NCBI GenBank assembly: GCA_038323575.1 | Contig: JBBQHB010000063.1 | Span: 1 to 31,320 of the forward strand | Length of the DNA: 31,320 nt | Direction of reading: 5' to 3' | Source: CAINVV01 sp038323575 | Lineage (GTDB): Bacteria > Bacteroidota > Bacteroidia > Bacteroidales > Prolixibacteraceae | Program-made: the position numbers and the translations under genes | In this document: positions 1 to 8,950 of the stretch, piece by piece | Layout of the letters: each line of letters begins with the position of its first letter | Numbering within the stretch: the first letter of the stretch is position 1 | Notes under the pieces: model-generated | The model's input: only the letters and a program-made list of their open reading frames with translations | Database searches by the model: none | What the model was told of the DNA's origin: nothing

Positions 1-1
1 A

Positions 2-1501
2 CACTACCGTCCCACCGACAAAACTGATCCTTTCGGGACGGATATCTATACCCTGAAAGGCGGCGCAGAGGAGACTTTCTCACCGCACTTCAACTACAAA
101 GGATTCCAGTACATCGAAGTTTCGGCCAGTCAGCCTGTAGCGCTTACCCAAAACAGTCTGGTCGGACTCTTTATGCACAGCGATGTGCCGCCGGTCGGAA
201 AAATTGAAACATCCAATCCGACGCTCAATAAAATCTGGACTGCCGCCAACAATTCCTACCTCTCCAACCTGTTTGGCTACCCGACCGATTGCCCCCAAAG
301 GGAGAAAAACGGGTGGACCGGCGATGGACAGATAGCCGTGGAGACGGGATTGTTCAATTTTGACGGCATCACCATCTATGAAAAATGGCTGGCCGACCAC
401 CGCGATGAGCAGCAGCCCAACGGCGTACTGCCCAACATCATCCCTACCTCCGGTTGGGGTTACGACTGGGCCAACGGCCCCGACTGGACCAGTTCGCTGG
501 CCATCATTCCCTGGAATGTATACCAGTTTTACGGCGACAACCGGCTGTTAAAACAGACCTACGAGAACATCAAACGGTATGTGGATTACATTGACCGGAT
601 CAGTCCGGAGAATCTGACCGACTGGGGACTGGGCGACTGGATCCCGGTCAAATCAAAAGCCAGCAAAGAGCTCACCTCTTCCTGTTACTATTATACGGAT
701 GCTTCCATTCTGGCCAAAAGCGCCAAAATGTTCGGAAAAACCGAAGATTATGAGAAGTATTCGGTACTGGCAGAAAAGATAAAAACGGCCATCAACAATA
801 AATTCCTGGACACATCAACCGGCATTTATGCCACGGGACTCCAGACTGAGCTGGCTGCACCGCTTTTCTGGGGCATCGTACCGGAAGAGATGAAAGCAAC
901 TGTTGCGGCCAATCTTGCAAAAAGGGTCGGGGCTGACAATTTGCACCTGGATGTCGGACTGCTGGGGACAAAGGCGTTGCTCAATGCACTCAGCGAAAAT
1001 GGTTATGCCGATGTGGCCTATGAAGTAGCCGCCCAGGAAACATTCCCCTCCTGGGGTTGGTGGATGGTCAACGGGGCAACCACCATGTACGAAAACTGGC
1101 CCATCGACTCAAAATCAGATATCTCACTGAATCACATCATGTTCGGAGAGATCAGCGCCTGGTTTTACAAGGCATTGGGAGGAATGCGTCCGGATCCTGC
1201 ACAACCAGGCTTCAAAAATATCCTGCTTGAGCCGCATTTTGTGAAAGGACTGGACCGTTTTGAGGCTTCCCATCAAGGGCCCTACGGGATGATCATTTCA
1301 GGATGGAAAAGAACGAAGGAAAAGATGGAATACCATGTCACCATTCCTTCCAACAGCAGCGCCACACTAATACTGCCTGCATTAAAACTTAAAGAAGGCA
1401 AACAGCCGCTGGAAAAAAATCCTTTCATCAAGGTGATATGCGCTGATAACTCAACAGTTAAGCTTGAAATTTCATCCGGGAGTTATCATTTTACCTTCTA
1501 A
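2..1501 (+). CDS. Alpha-L-rhamnosidase, GH78 family (3' part, start outside window)
   Basis: This is the C-terminal part of a glycoside hydrolase family 78 alpha-L-rhamnosidase, which removes terminal rhamnose from plant or bacterial glycans by an inverting mechanism. The reading frame is open from the first bases of the window, so the true start lies upstream; an internal ATG at 173 is not the start, because the codons before it already read as the GH78 region preceding the catalytic domain (…FNYKGFQYIEV…). The (alpha/alpha)6-barrel signature PTDCPQRE…GWTGD is present, and the Glu codon at 302-304 matches the family's general acid. The Glu of MYENW (codon 1091-1093) matches the general base. 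A beta-sandwich C-terminal domain follows, ending in LEISSGSYHFTF. A periplasmic location is likely for the family, but the signal peptide is not visible. Upstream neighbours are unknown. Confidence 0.93.
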   Translation, partial: HYRPTDKTDPFGTDIYTLKGGAEETFSPHFNYKGFQYIEVSASQPVALTQNSLVGLFMHSDVPPVGKIETSNPTLNKIWTAANNSYLSNLFGYPTDCPQREKNGWTGDGQIAVETGLFNFDGITIYEKWLADHRDEQQPNGVLPNIIPTSGWGYDWANGPDWTSSLAIIPWNVYQFYGDNRLLKQTYENIKRYVDYIDRISPENLTDWGLGDWIPVKSKASKELTSSCYYYTDASILAKSAKMFGKTEDYEKYSVLAEKIKTAINNKFLDTSTGIYATGLQTELAAPLFWGIVPEEMKATVAANLAKRVGADNLHLDVGLLGTKALLNALSENGYADVAYEVAAQETFPSWGWWMVNGATTMYENWPIDSKSDISLNHIMFGEISAWFYKALGGMRPDPAQPGFKNILLEPHFVKGLDRFEASHQGPYGMIISGWKRTKEKMEYHVTIPSNSSATLILPALKLKEGKQPLEKNPFIKVICADNSTVKLEISSGSYHFTF

Positions 1502-1588
1502 GTCTTACGCTAAACTCAGGAGATATCCAATATAAATAACCCCAATTCAATTTTATTTATCAACCGTTAGTTGTTCATTACTGAGGGG

Positions 1589-1606
1589 GTGATTTTTAAA
1601 AATCAC
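1589..1606. promoter_or_regulatory. Perfect 18-bp palindrome upstream of parE
   Basis: GTGATTTTTAAAAATCAC is a perfect palindrome without a loop, in the 142-bp gap between the rhamnosidase gene and parE. It lies where the -33 element would be expected relative to the TATATTTG box at 1620-1627, so an operator role is conceivable. It could instead be part of a weak terminator for the upstream gene, but no clean T-run follows. No binding protein is identified. Confidence 0.4.
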
Positions 1607-1619
1607 TTCCATATTTCTT

Positions 1620-1627
1620 TATATTTG
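1620..1627 (+). promoter_or_regulatory. Bacteroidetes-type -7 box before parE
   Basis: TATATTTG fits the TAnnTTTG -7 consensus of the Bacteroidetes housekeeping sigma factor and ends 16 bp before the parE ATG. No TTG is seen at the usual -33 spacing; that position is occupied by the palindrome at 1589-1606. Confidence 0.35.
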
Positions 1628-1643
1628 TGCAAACTCATTGAGA

Positions 1644-3491
1644 ATGGTCCAAGGTTATTCAGAAGATTCGATACGCACATTAGACTGGAAAGAACACATC
1701 CGGAAACGGCCGGGTATGTACATCGGCAAACTCGGAGACGGATCTGCTGCCGACGACGGCATCTATGTACTGCTCAAAGAGGTGATCGATAATTCGGTCG
1801 ATGAGTTCATGATGGGCAACGGCAAAAAGATCGATATTCACGTCTCCGACCAGCGGATTTCAGTGCGCGATTTTGGCCGGGGAATTCCGTTGGGCAAACT
1901 GATGGATGTAGCTGCCCGGATGAATACCGGAGCAAAATACGACTCCAAGGCATTTAAAAAATCGGTAGGATTGAACGGAGTCGGCATCAAAGCTGTCAAT
2001 GCACTCTCAGCCGCTTTCTCCATCAGATCCGTGCGTGACGGTGTAATCAAGATAATTGATTTCTCCAAAGGGGAAGTCGTTGTTGACAATGAAGAGCATC
2101 CCACAGAAGAACCGAACGGCACAACGGTAGTTTTCACGCCGGACGAGGATATCTTCAGGACTTACCACTACATCGACGAATATGTGGTGGCCATGTTGAA
2201 AAACTATACTTACCTGAATGCCGGCCTGGTTATCAACTACAACGGTGAAAAATATATTTCTAAAAATGGCTTATATGACCTCCTGAACGAAAACATCGGT
2301 CAGGAACCCCTCTACCCGATCATCCACCTCAGGGGAGAAGATATAGAAAGTGCCATTACCCACGGAAATCAATATGGCGAAGATTACTATTCGTTCGTCA
2401 ACGGACAGCACACCGTCCAGGGCGGTACGCACCTGGCAGCTTTCCGCGAAGCGCTGATCAAGACCATCCGTGATTTTTACAAGAAAGAATTCGATGCTTC
2501 GGATATCCGCGCTTCCATCGTGGCTGCCATCAGCATCAAAGTGGAAGAACCCGTTTTCGAATCACAGACGAAAACCAAGCTGGGATCCCGTGACATTTCA
2601 CCGGACGGGATGTCCGTGCGCAACTTTGTCATGAATTTTATCCAGAAAGAGCTTGGCAATTACCTGCACAAAAACCCGCAGACTGCAGATGTACTGCTGC
2701 GCCGGATCCAGGAGTCCGAAAGGGAGCGCAAAGCCATTTCGGGCATCCAGAAACTGGCCAAACAAAGGGCCAAAAAAGTCAGTCTTCACAACAAAAAGCT
2801 GAGAGACTGCCGTTTACATTACAATACTCCCCACGAAAACAAAGAAAACAGCTCCATTTTCATCACAGAGGGAGATTCGGCCAGCGGTTCTATCACCAAA
2901 TCACGAGATGTCAACACCCAGGCCGTTTTCAGCCTACGGGGCAAACCGCTGAACTCATATGGATTAACCAAGAAAATTGTTTACGAAAACGAGGAATTTA
3001 ACCTGTTGCAGGCTGCCTTGAATATTGAGGAGGGCATCGACGAACTCCGCTACAATAAAGTCATTATTGCAACCGATGCCGATGTGGACGGGATGCACAT
3101 CCGACTGCTGCTGATCACTTTCTTCCTGCAGTTTTTTCCAGAACTGATCCGCAGGGGACACCTCTACATCCTGCAAACCCCGCTTTTCAGGGTACGGAAC
3201 AAGAAGAAGACGGAATATTGCTATTCTGAACAAGAGCGTGATACAGCGGTTAAAGTGCTGGCTACAGGAGTTGAAATCACCCGTTTCAAAGGTCTGGGCG
3301 AGATTTCACCCGACGAATTTAAAAATTTTATCGGTGAACAAATCAGGCTCGATCCTGTGATTTTAAACAAAAATGAATCAATTGTCGAAATGCTCGAATT
3401 CTACATGGGAAAAAACACACCCGACCGGCAGGATTTTATCATTGACCGTCTGCATGTGGAAAAAGATGAAATTTTAGACAAAACATTTTGA
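1644..3491 (+). CDS. parE: DNA topoisomerase IV subunit B (ATPase subunit)
   Basis: ATPase subunit of a type IIA topoisomerase, which with ParC decatenates daughter chromosomes. The GHKL ATPase domain is at the N-terminus (RKRPGMYIG, then EVIDNSVDEF with the Mg-binding Asn, then GRGIP and GLNGVGIKAVNALS). A transducer domain follows. The TOPRIM domain carries EGDSASGS at about residue 409 and DADVDGMHIR at about residues 478-487. At 615 residues it is the length of ParE and shorter than typical GyrB. The ATG at 1644 is preferred over the in-frame TTG at 1638. The gene ends 18 bp before parC, and the two are almost certainly one transcription unit with aroK. GyrB is the alternative, but the adjacent ParC-like subunit and the short length favour topoisomerase IV. 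Confidence 0.93.
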   Translation: MVQGYSEDSIRTLDWKEHIRKRPGMYIGKLGDGSAADDGIYVLLKEVIDNSVDEFMMGNGKKIDIHVSDQRISVRDFGRGIPLGKLMDVAARMNTGAKYDSKAFKKSVGLNGVGIKAVNALSAAFSIRSVRDGVIKIIDFSKGEVVVDNEEHPTEEPNGTTVVFTPDEDIFRTYHYIDEYVVAMLKNYTYLNAGLVINYNGEKYISKNGLYDLLNENIGQEPLYPIIHLRGEDIESAITHGNQYGEDYYSFVNGQHTVQGGTHLAAFREALIKTIRDFYKKEFDASDIRASIVAAISIKVEEPVFESQTKTKLGSRDISPDGMSVRNFVMNFIQKELGNYLHKNPQTADVLLRRIQESERERKAISGIQKLAKQRAKKVSLHNKKLRDCRLHYNTPHENKENSSIFITEGDSASGSITKSRDVNTQAVFSLRGKPLNSYGLTKKIVYENEEFNLLQAALNIEEGIDELRYNKVIIATDADVDGMHIRLLLITFFLQFFPELIRRGHLYILQTPLFRVRNKKKTEYCYSEQERDTAVKVLATGVEITRFKGLGEISPDEFKNFIGEQIRLDPVILNKNESIVEMLEFYMGKNTPDRQDFIIDRLHVEKDEILDKTF

Positions 3492-3509
3492 AAGAAATAA
3501 ATTTTTTAA

Positions 3510-6200
3510 ATGATTAACGACGGAGAACTCTCACCCGACGATCTTTTATCCGAACCGGGAGATCAGGGTGAAAAAAAAGAGCTGCACCACATCATCTATT
3601 TGTCGACGATGTACCAGAACTGGTTTCTCGATTATGCCTCCTATGTCATACTCGAGCGGGCCGTTCCGTACGTCAACGACGGATTGAAACCGGTCCAGCG
3701 CAGGATTCTCCATGCTATGCGGCAGATGGACGACGGCCGTTACACCAAAGTTGCCAACATCATCGGCCAGACCATGATGTACCATCCCCACGGAGATGCC
3801 TCTATTGGTGATGCATTGGTCCAGCTGGGCCAAAAAGACCTGTTGATAGATTGCCAGGGAAACTGGGGAAATATCCATACCGGCGACGGCGCAGCGGCTC
3901 CGCGATACATCGAGGCACGTCTTTCCAAGTTTGCCCTTGATGTACTTTTCAATCCCAAAACGACCAAGTGGCAGCAATCATACGACGGCCGGAACAGGGA
4001 ACCTGTTACTTTACCGGCTAAATTCCCGCTGCTGCTGGCCCAGGGCGTCGAAGGCATCGCTGTCGGCCTTGCCTCGAAGATCCTGCCGCACAACTTTCTG
4101 GAGCTGATTGATGCTTCCGTCGCGCACCTGAAAAATGAGCCTTTTGAATTGTTCCCTGACTTTCCTACCGGAGGATTCCTCGATGTTTCAAAATACAACG
4201 ACGGATTGCGCGGCGGAGCTATCAAGGTGCGTGCAAAAATCGAAAAACTTGACAACAAAACACTGGTTATCACAGAGATTCCATTCGGGAAGACTACCTC
4301 CTCTTTGATCGAAACCATCGTCAAAGCCTTCGAAAAGGGAAAGATCAAAATCCGCAAGATCGACGATAATACAGCGGCAAATGTGGAAATTCTGGTCCAC
4401 CTGCTTCCGGGTACGAGTTCCGACAAAACCATCGACGCGCTATACGCCTTTACCGATTGCGAAGTCTCGGTTTCGCCCAACTCCTGTATTATCGAGAATG
4501 ACAAACCGCACTTTATGCCGATCAGTGTGATCCTGAAAAGATCGGTCAGCAACACGGTCGATCTGCTCAAACTTGAACTTGAAATCCACAAAGGCGAACT
4601 TGAGGAGCAGTGGCATTTTTCGTCGCTCGAAAAGATTTTTATTGAAGAACGCATCTACAAAGACAAGGCGTTTGAAGATTCCGCCAGCATGGACGAAGCC
4701 GTCGCCCACATCGACAAAAGGCTGGATCCCTGGAAGCCTAAATTCAAAAGGGAGATTACCAAGGATGACATTCTCCGGCTGATGGAAATAAAGATGGGAC
4801 GCATCCTGCGGTTCAACACGGTCAAAGCCGATGAATTGATTCTTTCCATCGAAAATGAAATTGCAGAGACACAACGGAACATTGAAAATATCATCCCTTA
4901 TTCGATAGCCTGGTACGAAAAGCTGAAAAGCAAATACGGCAAGGGACGCGAACGGAAAAGCGAAATCAGGAGTTTCGAAAACATCGAAGCCACCAAGGTG
5001 GTGGTAGCCAACGAAAAATTGTACATCGACCGGGAAGAAGGCTTTGTCGGAACCGGGCTGAAAAAGGCCGAATATATCTGCGACTGCTCCGATATCGACG
5101 ACATCATCGTCTTCAGGAAAGACGGCACCTACTTTATTTCCAAAGTTTCGGAAAAGGCTTTCGTTGGTAAAAATCTGCTGCATGTAGCCGTTTTTGAGAA
5201 AAACAACGACCGCACCATCTACAACCTGGTTTACAGGGACGGGAAAGGCGGGAACAATTACATGAAACGGTTTGCCGTTACCGGCGTTACCCGCGATAAA
5301 GAATACAACATGACGCTGGGTACCGACGGTTCGAAGATCCTCTATTTCAGCGCTAATCCTAACGGGGAAGCCGAAGTATTGCGCATTCTCTTCAAACCGC
5401 GGCCCAAGCTCAAAAAGCTGGTCGACGACATCGATATGGGCGAACTGGCCATCAAGGGACGATCCTCGATGGGAAACCTGGTTTCCAAGAACGAGATCCA
5501 CAAGATAACGCTGAAGGAGAAGGGAATTTCGACACTCGGCGGACGCAAGATCTGGTTCGACGAGGATGTGCTCCGCCTCAATGCCGACTCAAGGGGAGTC
5601 TACCTGGGCGAATTTACCGGTGACGATAAAATTCTTGTTATGGATAAAGATGGATTCTTCCACCTCTATTCCTACGATTTGGAGAATCATTTTGAGAAAA
5701 ACATCCTCTCGATATGCAAATATAAGCCGGATAAAATAGCTTCCGTCCTCTATTTTGATGCAGAGCAGAACTTCCAATATCTCAAGCGCTTCAATATAGA
5801 ACCCAACGCCGGTAAGCAGTGCAGGTTTATCGGAGATTTCCCCGACAACAAACTGACCAGCCTCACATGGGAGAAATATCCGCAATACGAGATAGAATTC
5901 GGAGGTGTGCAAGAAGGAAGGGAAAAAGAAATTATCGACGTTTCCGAATTCATTGCTGTCAAATCGTACAAGGCAAAAGGGAAAAGAGTCACTACATTTG
6001 AAATCAAACAAATAACCGAAATAGAACCGCTTATAAAGGAAGAGGAGGAGGAAGAAGAAGCAGTTCTTCCTGAAAAAGAATTAACAGCGCAGGAATCTCC
6101 TGCTCAGGAAGAGATTGAACTGATTGATGATATCCCATTTGAAATAATCAGACCCGGAAAAGATGGGGAGCCGGATCAGATGACGCTAAATTTTGAGTAA
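3510..6200 (+). CDS. parC: DNA topoisomerase IV subunit A (cleavage subunit)
   Basis: DNA breakage-reunion subunit partnering the upstream ParE. The winged-helix/tower region starts near residue 30 (YASYVILERAVPYVNDGLKPVQRR, given here in part). The catalytic tyrosine is Tyr133 in APRYIEARLS, and the G-segment motif HPHGDASIGDALV precedes it. The C-terminal half forms the beta-pinwheel wrapping domain. At 896 residues it is longer than E. coli ParC (about 750); the extra length is largely an acidic tail after about residue 843 that contains a run of seven Glu. Its stop codon shares one base with the aroK start (TAATG), which suggests translational coupling. Long open frames on the opposite strand inside this gene are shadows of its codon usage. 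Confidence 0.93.
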   Translation: MINDGELSPDDLLSEPGDQGEKKELHHIIYLSTMYQNWFLDYASYVILERAVPYVNDGLKPVQRRILHAMRQMDDGRYTKVANIIGQTMMYHPHGDASIGDALVQLGQKDLLIDCQGNWGNIHTGDGAAAPRYIEARLSKFALDVLFNPKTTKWQQSYDGRNREPVTLPAKFPLLLAQGVEGIAVGLASKILPHNFLELIDASVAHLKNEPFELFPDFPTGGFLDVSKYNDGLRGGAIKVRAKIEKLDNKTLVITEIPFGKTTSSLIETIVKAFEKGKIKIRKIDDNTAANVEILVHLLPGTSSDKTIDALYAFTDCEVSVSPNSCIIENDKPHFMPISVILKRSVSNTVDLLKLELEIHKGELEEQWHFSSLEKIFIEERIYKDKAFEDSASMDEAVAHIDKRLDPWKPKFKREITKDDILRLMEIKMGRILRFNTVKADELILSIENEIAETQRNIENIIPYSIAWYEKLKSKYGKGRERKSEIRSFENIEATKVVVANEKLYIDREEGFVGTGLKKAEYICDCSDIDDIIVFRKDGTYFISKVSEKAFVGKNLLHVAVFEKNNDRTIYNLVYRDGKGGNNYMKRFAVTGVTRDKEYNMTLGTDGSKILYFSANPNGEAEVLRILFKPRPKLKKLVDDIDMGELAIKGRSSMGNLVSKNEIHKITLKEKGISTLGGRKIWFDEDVLRLNADSRGVYLGEFTGDDKILVMDKDGFFHLYSYDLENHFEKNILSICKYKPDKIASVLYFDAEQNFQYLKRFNIEPNAGKQCRFIGDFPDNKLTSLTWEKYPQYEIEFGGVQEGREKEIIDVSEFIAVKSYKAKGKRVTTFEIKQITEIEPLIKEEEEEEEAVLPEKELTAQESPAQEEIELIDDIPFEIIRPGKDGEPDQMTLNFE

Positions 6201-6745
6201 TGAGAATTTTTCTGACCGGTTACATGGGAAGCGGCAAATCGACCATCGGACGTAAAGTAGCTGGCCTAATGGGCATTAATTTCATCGATCTGGACAAGTA
6301 CATCGAAGAGCGGAATTTCAAATCTGTTCCTGACATTTTTGCGGTGGAAGGTGAAGAGGCTTTCCGTTTAAAGGAGAGGCAGGCGCTGCAGGAAGTAGCC
6401 CAGTTTGAGGAAATTGTTGTTGGCACAGGCGGTGGAGCTCCCTGTTTTTTCGACAACATGAAGCTGATGAACGATGCCGGTATAACCATTTACCTGGCCC
6501 CCGACAATGAAACCCTTGCCTTCAGGCTGCTGAAATCCAAGACAGAGCGCCCGCTGATTGCCGGAAAATCGAAAGAAGAATTACAGTTGTTTATTAGGCA
6601 AGCCCTTGCAAAACGTGCCCCGTTCTACGAACAATCCAAAATTATCATCCGTGGCAAAAATGATGTACTGCCGGAGGAGGTATTGCGATTGATTCGTGAA
6701 TATGTTCTAATCAAACCGCAACGCCCTGTCCGGCGAGATCCTTGA
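6200..6745 (+). CDS. aroK: Shikimate kinase
   Basis: Phosphorylates shikimate to shikimate-3-phosphate with ATP, the fifth step of chorismate synthesis, in the cytoplasm. The P-loop GYMGSGKSTIGR lies at about residues 7-18, the shikimate-binding IDLDKYIEE follows at about 31-39, GTGGGAP is the third signature, and the lid arginine lies in KTERPLI. The length, 181 residues, is normal for the family. It starts at the A of the parC stop codon (TAATG), so it is probably the third gene of the parE-parC-aroK unit. The last 39 bp overlap tail to tail with the permease gene on the other strand, and the final residues (KPQRPVRRDP) are probably a read-on tail rather than conserved core. Confidence 0.95.
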   Translation: MRIFLTGYMGSGKSTIGRKVAGLMGINFIDLDKYIEERNFKSVPDIFAVEGEEAFRLKERQALQEVAQFEEIVVGTGGGAPCFFDNMKLMNDAGITIYLAPDNETLAFRLLKSKTERPLIAGKSKEELQLFIRQALAKRAPFYEQSKIIIRGKNDVLPEEVLRLIREYVLIKPQRPVRRDP

Positions 6746-7969
6746 CACATACCAGGAAGGTAAAATCAGCATCAGCAGCGTAATCATCAATGTACCGGCA
6801 TTCAGCAACAGGAGATGAGAGATTTTCAGGTTGATCGGCACATATTCGAGGTAGTAGGAGGCCGCATCCAACCTGAAAATATGGAAATAGGACTGCAGCA
6901 GGCAAAAACCTATTCCGGCAATGTTTCCCCACAACATTCCCCTTCCGATCAAAAAGAAAGCAAGATAAAGGAAGATTTTACGGATACTCTGGTTGTTGCC
7001 TCCTACAGCCTTTAGTGTCCCGATCATCGAAGTACGTTCAAGTATTAAGATCAACAGTCCTGAAACCATATTAAAACCGGCAACAATGATAATAAGCGTC
7101 AAAATAATCCAGACATTCAGATCGAGCAGGTTCAGCCAATCGAAAATCTGAGGGTACTTGGAAGTGATGCTGACAGGCCGAAGAAGTGTAGAATCCTGTT
7201 CCGAATAGTGGATGGTAAGTTCTTTGGCTTTCTTCGTTAGTTCGTCCAGCCTGTCGAAATTGTTGAGGGTGATTTCAAATCCGCTCACCTGATCTTGCCG
7301 CCAGTTATTAAGTTTCCGTACCTGCTGGATATCGGCCAAAACAAAAAGCCGGTCAAACTCCTCGAGGCTTGACTGGTAAATACCTGAAACAGAGAACCTG
7401 CGCATTCGCTGGTTGGTGGCATCGTCATTCAGAAAATAGCAAAACATCGGATCTCCGGTTTTCAACTTCAACATGGAAGCCACTTGCCCCGATATCAAAA
7501 CTTTGTCAGTACTGCCCGAATCACTGACCGAAAAAACAGAACCGGCAACCAGGTTTTCCCTGAAAAACTGCCAGTCGAAATCTGGTCCGACCCCTTTTAA
7601 TACCATGCCCATCATCTCATCATCTGTCTTGATAATGCCCGGTTTTGTAGCAAATACCTCCACATGCTTCACTCCTTCAAGGTTTGTTAAACGTTCCAGC
7701 CAGGGTTGATTCTTGTTGACAGGAATGGTTTCGAAGGATGAGTTGGAATCAAAATTCACAATCTGGATGTGTGCGCCAAAACCAATCACTTTGTCGCGGA
7801 TCTCCTTTTTAAAACCGGTCACAACAGCAACCGACAAGATCATGATCATCACCCCGAAAGCGATACCGAACAGGGCAAAAGAGATGACCGACCTTGAAAA
7901 TTTCTTTTTATTTTCAGGGTCTGCAAAGATCCGTCTGGCGATGAAAAGTTCGAGATTCAGTTTGGACAC
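6707..7969 (-). CDS. FtsX-like ABC transporter permease of the LolC/LolE type
   Basis: Inner-membrane permease of the MacB/FtsX superfamily, closest in architecture to LolC/LolE, which extract lipoproteins from the inner membrane. The N-terminal amphipathic start NLELFIARRIF is typical of LolC/E. TM1 is at about residues 26-50 (ISFALFGIAFGVMIMILSVA). A large periplasmic core domain with ARRF-like beta content follows. The last third has three TM segments (about 290-315, 340-362, 385-410) and ends in the family motif YVSRISPDRALRFD. At 420 residues the length is normal. No LolD ATPase gene is adjacent, so the ATPase must be encoded elsewhere. The gene converges on aroK with a 39-bp overlap and diverges from rsmA. 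Confidence 0.85.
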   Translation of the reverse strand: MSKLNLELFIARRIFADPENKKKFSRSVISFALFGIAFGVMIMILSVAVVTGFKKEIRDKVIGFGAHIQIVNFDSNSSFETIPVNKNQPWLERLTNLEGVKHVEVFATKPGIIKTDDEMMGMVLKGVGPDFDWQFFRENLVAGSVFSVSDSGSTDKVLISGQVASMLKLKTGDPMFCYFLNDDATNQRMRRFSVSGIYQSSLEEFDRLFVLADIQQVRKLNNWRQDQVSGFEITLNNFDRLDELTKKAKELTIHYSEQDSTLLRPVSITSKYPQIFDWLNLLDLNVWIILTLIIIVAGFNMVSGLLILILERTSMIGTLKAVGGNNQSIRKIFLYLAFFLIGRGMLWGNIAGIGFCLLQSYFHIFRLDAASYYLEYVPINLKISHLLLLNAGTLMITLLMLILPSWYVSRISPDRALRFD

Positions 7970-8027
7970 AAAGCGTTGTTTGGTGTAAAAGTAACCAAAA
8001 TTTCTGTGCCGGTTTGCTTCTTTTTAA

Positions 8028-8035
8028 TACCTTTG
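8028..8035 (+). promoter_or_regulatory. Candidate -7 box for rsmA
   Basis: TACCTTTG matches the TAnnTTTG consensus 61 bp upstream of the rsmA ATG. A TTTG at 8013-8016 is too close to serve as -33. The leader between this box and the start codon is pyrimidine-rich and contains imperfect direct repeats of TTTTCATT. Confidence 0.3.
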
Positions 8036-8096
8036 ATCAGATTACCAAATAGAATATTCCAGTTTCCATTTTTCATTATTCACTTTTCATTTTCTG

Positions 8097-8873
8097 ATGC
8101 AGGTAAGAGCAAAAAAAGGATTGGGACAACATTTCCTTCGCGATCACCAGATTGCATCGGATATCGTAGACGCGCTGGTCATGGGAAACCGGACTAAGGT
8201 ACTGGAAGTCGGCCCTGGAATGGGTGTACTGACACGGTTTCTGTTGCAAAAAACAACTCTTGAAACAACTGTCGTCGAGATCGACCGTGATTCAGTGAGT
8301 TACCTGAAAATACATCTTCCCGAACTGGAAGGCCGCATAATCGAAGGTGACTTCCTCCAAATGGACCTGAAAAAACTGTACTCAGAGACTCCCTTTTCAT
8401 TGATAGGAAACTTCCCGTACAATATTTCTTCGCAAATCCTTTTCAAGATACTCGACTACCGCGATGTGATTCCGGAAGTGGTCGGCATGCTGCAAAAAGA
8501 GGTAGCCGAAAGGATCTGCTGCGGACCCGGAAGCAAAACATATGGTATCCTGAGCGTCCTTCTTCAGGCATGGTACAAGGTAGAATATCTGTTTACCGTT
8601 CACGAGGATGTTTTTGATCCGCCGCCAAAGGTAAAATCGGCAGTTGTGCGGCTGACTGCCAACGGCAGAACCGATCTGGGATGCAATGAGAAACTCTTCA
8701 AGGCCATCGTCAAACAGGCATTCAACCAGCGCAGGAAAATGTTGCGCAACAGCGTCAAAAGCTTTACGCCCAGATACGACGAACTGGATGCCTATACTTT
8801 GACAAGACGTCCGGAGCAACTATCGGTGGAAGAGTTTATTCAACTCACCAACGATATAGATAAACTTTTATGA
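8097..8873 (+). CDS. rsmA: 16S rRNA dimethyladenosine transferase
   Basis: Also called KsgA. It dimethylates two adjacent adenosines in the 3' hairpin of 16S rRNA (A1518 and A1519 in E. coli numbering) using S-adenosylmethionine, a late step in small-subunit maturation. Family signatures in order: the N-terminal KKGLGQHFL, motif I LEVGPGMGVLT, the acidic VVEIDRD of motif II, EGDFLQMDL, and the catalytic motif IV NFPYNISSQI. The C-terminal PPPKVKSAV and QRRKMLRNS motifs are also present. Length is 258 residues, normal for the family. The start ATG overlaps the sequence TTTTCTGATG and has no visible Shine-Dalgarno, as usual in Bacteroidetes. It stands as a single plus-strand gene between two minus-strand permease genes. 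Confidence 0.96.
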   Translation: MQVRAKKGLGQHFLRDHQIASDIVDALVMGNRTKVLEVGPGMGVLTRFLLQKTTLETTVVEIDRDSVSYLKIHLPELEGRIIEGDFLQMDLKKLYSETPFSLIGNFPYNISSQILFKILDYRDVIPEVVGMLQKEVAERICCGPGSKTYGILSVLLQAWYKVEYLFTVHEDVFDPPPKVKSAVVRLTANGRTDLGCNEKLFKAIVKQAFNQRRKMLRNSVKSFTPRYDELDAYTLTRRPEQLSVEEFIQLTNDIDKLL

Positions 8874-8936
8874 GCTGAGATGCTTTTGTAATAGGAAGGA
8901 TGTTGTTTATTTTCATATACAATGGACAGCTCAAGT

Positions 8937-8950
8937 ACGATAATTATCGT
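8937..8950. other. 14-bp palindrome between convergent genes
   Basis: ACGATAATTATCGT is a perfect palindrome whose last base touches the stop codon of the small membrane protein gene. It is followed on the plus strand by TTAAAAAAG. It sits between two genes that converge, so a terminator or attenuation role is possible, but the stem is short and AT-rich. No other feature is seen in this 76-bp gap. Confidence 0.25.

Noticed and set aside
173..175. ATG 173 as start of the rhamnosidase
   Set aside because: The frame is open to the window edge and the upstream codons already read as GH78 sequence.
3740..5501. Open frames of 304 and 353 codons on the minus strand inside parC
   Set aside because: They lie antisense to a well-conserved topoisomerase subunit and show no recognisable motifs; they arise from its codon usage.
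8041..8096. Imperfect TTTTCATT repeats before rsmA as a regulatory array
   Set aside because: Short, irregular and in a pyrimidine-rich leader; not distinct enough from base composition.
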